Positions 59,601-64,000 of a stretch of 64,000 nt of DNA are shown here, piece by piece. The notes under the pieces are model-generated. The model was given only the letters and a program-made list of their open reading frames with translations. It made no database searches and was not told the DNA's origin. Numbering within the stretch: position 1 is the first letter of the stretch; the number at the start of each line of letters is the position of its first letter. Where the stretch lies: NCBI RefSeq assembly GCF_000002865.3, contig NW_001865053.1:18840-82839 (forward strand). Direction: 5' to 3'. Position numbers and translations under genes: made by a program. The DNA is from Monosiga brevicollis MX1. Taxonomy: Eukaryota; Opisthokonta; Choanoflagellata; Craspedida; Salpingoecidae.

Positions 59601-61318
59601 GCACGGGCCCTTCAGAGCACGAGTGTCTGGCTTGCCCTAGCAATCAGTTTGTCAACGGCAGCCGCCTCTGCGAACGCTGTTCCTCCCAGTGCGTGGACGG
59701 ATGTAGTGGCCCAACCGCGGCCGACTGCTTTGAGTGCCGAGGTGCGCGATATGATGGTACCTGTGTCCCCACCTGTAATGGGCTCAACACGGACACGACC
59801 AGCTTTTTCGAGTCAACGGACGCTGCCTCGGGCGAAGCCCAATGCCTGCAATGCCATGCCCAGTGCGTCAATGGCGACAACGCTTGTGATGGCACCACCG
59901 CTGGCGATTGTCTGCTGGGCTGCCAAAACTTTGTTCACGGGCTGACGGGCGCGTGTTTGGCGCAGTGCTCCTCCAACAGCTTCATCTCGGATAACCCTTA
60001 CCCCAACACATGCACGCCCTGCAATGCCCTGTGTACCGGCGGGTGCCGCGGCGCAGGAGCCAACAACTGTGTGGACTGCACGTTTGCTTACGACAATTCG
60101 GTCGGTGCTTGTGTTTCGGCCTGCCCTGGCGTGAGCACCCGCAATGCGGATAGTGTCTGTGAGTGTCCAGCTGAGAGCGCCTTCCGGGCCTCCAACGGAA
60201 GTTGCCTTGCCTGTAACATCGAGTGTGCTGCTGGCTGCACCGGTCCCGGTCCCAATCAGTGTGCCGACATTCCCACTGATTGCCGAGTTGCCGCCCTGGT
60301 GGACACTTGCGTTGCGGCTTGCCCGGCAGGCATGCGCATTGGCGCCAGCAACATGTGCGAGTGCAGAGACAATCACTACATTAACGTGGATGGCGATGGG
60401 TGCAGCGTGTGCGACGAGCAGTGCTTTGACGGCTGCACAGGCCCCTTGCCCTCACAGTGCACTGGGACTTGTCGCAATGTGCGCTCGGGCAACACGTGTG
60501 TGGCCACCTGTCCTGACATGGAGGCACCCGATGCAGACAATGTGTGTGGTGCCTGTGCGGCGGCCTGTGCCGAGGGGTGTGCAGCCCCGGCCGATGCCAC
60601 CCAATGTACTAGCTGTGCCCTGTATCAAGACGGAGATTCGTGCGTGGAGGATTGCCCCGAAGAACGATCCTTCTTGGACCAGGGCATGTGTGTGGCTGCC
60701 TGCCCCGAGGCACGTCCGTACTACAACGACACACGACTCGACGGCACGGAGGCATTGGGCATGCCGCAGCGTTGCGTTTCTTCCTGCGCGGCTCTCAACA
60801 ACAACGACCGCCTGAGCATCAACACAGCGTACCCTTACCGTTGCTCGAGCGAATCGCGCGTGCTGGCCGAGGCCTCCACATCGGGCGAAAATGCGGACGC
60901 CGGTCTTATTGCGGCCGTTGTGTGTGGCGCCATCCTTTTTATTCTTATTGTCATCATTGTCGTTGTGTTGGTGATGCGCTCGCGATCTGGCTCGGTGGCG
61001 ATTGCTCAGCCGCCTGCCACGCCTGCGCCGCCGCCCTCCAAGAGCGCCTATAGCTCAGTCTATGACCCCAACGCTCGCGTGCATCAAAACGCCATGTACA
61101 TGCCTTCCCCGAACAAGGGACATGACACGTATGCTTTCCACCCCACAGATGACTACATGACCCCGGACATGAACATTAACGGCGACGCGGGCTCTTACAT
61201 GGAAGTCACGCCGAGCCGCGGCTCAATCAACGCCTACAACCTGGATGACAGCAACACCTTTGATGAAGACGACATGGCTTACGCCATGGGCACGGGCACG
61301 CAATCCACGCGCATGTAG
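53604..61318 (+). CDS. single-pass receptor: laminin N-terminal domain, EGF-Lam, furin-like repeats, tyrosine-rich tail
   Basis: Thirteen exons: 53604-53888, 53975-54181, 54312-54407, 54513-54556, 54662-54765, 54907-55067, 55164-55315, 55397-55571, 55664-56557, 56706-56840, 56973-57134, 57297-58236, 58419-61318, giving 2084 residues. After a signal peptide, residues about 55-302 are a LamNT domain (TYFQSAQNEATVNVTIDL, SIERSSDGETFTPYQYFAED, FIRARYLRFAFKQYYTSD; laminin has TWWQSQ, W-x-PYQYYSGSC, IRVTLNRLNTFGDE). EGF-Lam repeats follow to about 515 (DCNGHASSV, CDCQHNTQGTSCDECQP). About 25-30 furin-like cysteine repeats (CHAQC..GCTGP..QC..C) run to about 1940. Residues 1947-1970 are the membrane helix. 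The 114-residue tail has eight tyrosines and no kinase domain. A role in adhesion or matrix sensing is inferred. Confidence 0.88.
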
Positions 61319-62007
61319 TGGGCGGGCGTCGAGGATGTTGCCGCCCCGTCCTCTCGCTTCTTGTGACTTTTAATTTTTTTTCTTTTTGGTTTTGCATTGG
61401 TTGTTGTTGCATTTTTTTTTATTTGTGTTATATGCAGACGGGGCGCATGTATTTATGTTCGCTTGTGGATGGCGTCCTGTATGCTCGAGCCGCGTGCCAT
61501 TGTGCTGACTGCAGCCGGCAGAGTTTGGGTCGATGCAGTCCTTTGGGCTCGTGTTCCCTGCCAAAATCCCTTGTGGTTTGTGGCATGTCATTTTCGCGTG
61601 CTCGGGATCAAATTTTTTTTTTCCTCTCTGCATTGCTCCGTGGGCTCGCTGTTAAAAAGACTGTGTTGATTAGACCCGTCCTTGGTCATGCTTCCCGGCA
61701 ACAACGACGGGCAGGCGAGGCCACAACCCACCGAAAGAATTCAATAGTAGTAAATTATTATCAAAGTGTCCAGTCAGAGAAAGTGGATAAGAAACACACG
61801 CATGTATCGTTATGTCTGGTGAGAAAAAAAAAATGAAAAGAGTGGCCTGCGCCACTCGCATCAGTATGTTGGGAGGTTCATATTTACTAAGCAAAAAAAA
61901 AAATAATGGTTGACACACGTCATCATCTTATACAGCACAACTACGCACGCGGGATTTCAGGCCATGAAGACCTGCGCACGGGCAAATGAGGATAACCAGT
62001 CGTGACC
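61319..62007. other. convergent intergenic region
   Basis: 0.7 kb between the receptor stop and the SH2-adaptor stop, rich in short A and T runs on both sides, as expected of two 3' ends. No gene is supported. Confidence 0.5.
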
Positions 62008-63390
62008 TTACGCCTCCGACAGGTTGTGACTACTTTCGGGAACCAAATAAAAGGGCAAGGAGCCCCGCAATTGAAGCTTGGTACGCGTGTAACAGGTGAT
62101 CAGGGCCATCAAAGAAGGAAAGATTTCTTTCTCTGACGCATTGGCTCGTAGGCAGAGGCCGCCAGGGGCTTGGCGAATCTTGATGTGTCGCACCTGGCAT
62201 TTGCAATGCGTGCCATGTTCCAAAAGTAAGACAAGCGGGCCGCGATTCTCCGTGGGTATTTTGTGTAGGTGGTATGAGAGTGGGGCGAGGCATGACATTG
62301 CCCGTCTTGACGTACCTCGTGGTCCACGAGCACCGAAAGGGTGAGTTGACTATTGCGAGAAGACCGAACAACGAATCGTCCCGTTTGCACTTCTCGCTGC
62401 AACATGTCCTCAGTGGCCTAAAGGTAATGGCGGAAACGGGTCAAGTGGAGTGAGACTGAGACTCAAGAAGGGTGTAGTAAAATCAAGCGCCGGGGCAGGG
62501 GTTGCTGGGGTCACCAAGCGTTTCAGAAGAGCCAATCCTGACTTACAGTGCGATCAAAGTGGGGACGATACCATGATTGAGCATCTATGGCACGCGGTGG
62601 GGGGACCGGGGTGGGGTCGTGGCCAGTTGCGTTGTCATGATCAAGGCGCATGTTGCTGAGGTCCAGGACGTTGGCATGGGCTTGAAGGTTGGCGAGCAAA
62701 TTTGTTTGGGAGCCCGACCGAACGGCATCGGCAAAGCTGCGGCGGCGCTCGAGCGGGGCAGGAGGCGAGGACTGCTCACCCTGTACCAGATCACGCGCTG
62801 CCGTGTGCGTGCTACCACTGCGTTCTGCCGGTGTTGCTTGATAGCCATGGTTGTGCTCGGTGGGGCGGCGCTGTTGCTGATGATAATCAATCGGTGTGGC
62901 CCGACGCATGGATTCAGCTGGCGAGGCAACTGAGCTTGGGGGTCCAGATCGCTGGCGGTATGAGTTGGACGGCGTGGAGCCAGGGCTACTCAACACCACG
63001 GAGTTACGGCCTGTTTCCTCCAGGTATTTTCGCACGTTGTTGCGCGAAAAGTCGCTTGAGCGCTGACGCCTGGGGGTTGTCTCTCCACTGCGTGCGCTGT
63101 TCCGTCGGCTGCTCCTTGGTTGAGCGATGAGATAGGGCTGAGCGCGTTCGAGTTCGGAAGAGGAGGAAACTGGAGACCCGTTTTCACCACGCTGAGCATA
63201 CATATGTTGAGAGGGAGCTGAGGTACGTCGAGCCGTGTGATGCACTGGTGCCTGCCCTTGCCATTGATCGGAGTGTCGATGTTCAGCGTGCAAGTGACGA
63301 AAACGATCGTGCTCGTTATGCGAGGCGGCATCAACGCTGTGCGCATGGTGGCGTGCGTCATTGTGAACATGTGAGTCTGGTTTAAATTGG

Positions 63391-63422
<32 letters not shown>

Positions 63423-64000
63423 ATGTTGTAGTTGCTGCTGTAGTAGTTGTTGTAGTTGACGCTGATGGTGATGATTGTGCTGCACGGTCTGCCACTCGTC
63501 GCCCGACCCTGGGCCTGCTTGCAAGCCCGGCTGTCGCATGTCAGAAGCTGACTGAGGATGCTGTTTGTCATTATCTTCAAGATGACGCTTGCCGCGACGC
63601 GAACCGCCACGGTGACGATGCGGGTGACTTTGCTGATCATGCCCAGCGCCGTGCGAGCTATCCATGGAGGCGCGAGGTGATTGAAGGTTGTCACGCCCTG
63701 TCATGGCCAAGGCGGCCAGCTTGGCCAATTCCTGGACGGCAGGCTTGGGGGCGGCGGGATTGGCGTTGGAATGAGCAGGCGCAGCCCCTGGCTTTGGCTT
63801 TGGTTTGGGCGCAGGTGCCAAAGTGGACGCAACGGCAGTGGGCTTGGGCTTGGGCTTGGGCTTGGGTTTGGGCTTGGGCGGGGGAGGGCCATCTGAGGTC
63901 TCGGAGCTTCGGCGCTCCGTGCCGGCCAGCACATCACGATACGAAGGTCGTCGCCGCGGCGCCGCCCCAGATGCGGGCGAAAAGTCGTCGTCAAGTGCAT
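62008..64000 (-). CDS. SH2-domain adaptor with Lys-Pro, poly-Gln and His-rich disordered region (5' end outside window)
   Basis: Three exons are visible: 62547 to beyond 64000, 62316-62417, and 62008-62193. The large exon is open through the window edge. It encodes a disordered region: (KP)n (63845-63885), a helix PAVQELAKLAALA, SGDEWQTVQHNHHH, poly-Q (about 63390-63430), His/Asp-rich and Arg/Ser-rich stretches with many Ser-Pro sites. The SH2 domain is C-terminal: WYRPHFDRT|ATEDMLQREV, GRFVVRSSRNSQLTLSV with the phosphotyrosine-binding Arg of the FLVR motif, VRHIKIRQ with the conserved His, then IFPSLMALITCY. No kinase or phosphatase domain is visible, so this part acts as an adaptor. Partners are unknown. 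Confidence 0.85.

Overview
The window is nuclear DNA from an intron-dense unicellular relative of animals, most likely a choanoflagellate close to Monosiga. About seventeen protein genes lie in 64 kb. Most have many short (60-200 bp) GT-AG introns, and the set mixes conserved eukaryotic genes (SF3B2, CDC5L, RIC8, arfaptin, WDR53) with animal-type adhesion and phosphotyrosine-signalling genes: vinculin, a laminin-N-terminal receptor, ankyrin-SH3-SAM-PTB and SH2 adaptors, and tandem fibrillar-collagen C-propeptide (COLFI) domains. No tRNA, rRNA, virus-like element or transposon was recognised. Exon joins below were worked out by hand from splice signals, reading phase and family conservation; each listed join gives an uninterrupted frame.

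Layout, left to right. 1-1.6 kb: pyrimidine-rich DNA with no supported gene. 1.6-5.1 kb (-): an intronless large protein, tentatively Schlafen/SAMD9-like. 6.8-9.5 kb (+): SF3B2. 9.6-12.2 kb (-): RIC8. 12.4-12.7 kb (+): a 59-residue four-cysteine protein. 12.8-18.6 kb (-): a large helical-repeat protein. 18.9-22.3 kb (-): a secreted coiled-coil protein with two COLFI domains and no collagen helix. 23.3-25.0 kb (+): arfaptin, whose coding end overlaps that of WDR53 (24.9-26.0 kb, -). 26.5-30.2 kb (+): CDC5L. 30.4-33.4 kb (-): an unrecognised multi-exon gene. 34.6-38.8 kb (+): an ankyrin-SH3-SAM-SAM-PTB scaffold. 39.6-42.0 kb (+): a secreted FAD-linked oxidase of the cytokinin-dehydrogenase type. 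42.7-43.7 kb: a tandem duplication carrying an eIF4E-binding-like motif. 44.6-46.3 kb (+): a membrane-anchored chitin-deacetylase-like enzyme. 47.8-52.4 kb (+): vinculin. 53.6-61.3 kb (+): a 2084-residue LamNT/EGF-Lam/furin-repeat receptor. 62.0-64.0 kb (-): the C-terminal part of an SH2 adaptor that runs off the window.

The genes are packed as alternating divergent and convergent pairs with short spacers (215 bp between RIC8 and the small cysteine protein; 535 bp between WDR53 and CDC5L; -37 bp between the arfaptin and WDR53 ends). Nothing suggests co-transcription. The thematic link is biological: extracellular matrix and adhesion (COLFI protein, LamNT receptor, vinculin, deacetylase) and tyrosine-phosphorylation readers (PTB and SH2 proteins, tyrosine-rich receptor tail). 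The strongest candidate for something undescribed is the COLFI protein: two collagen C-propeptide folds with the intrachain cysteines but not the interchain ones, placed after coiled coils instead of a collagen triple helix.
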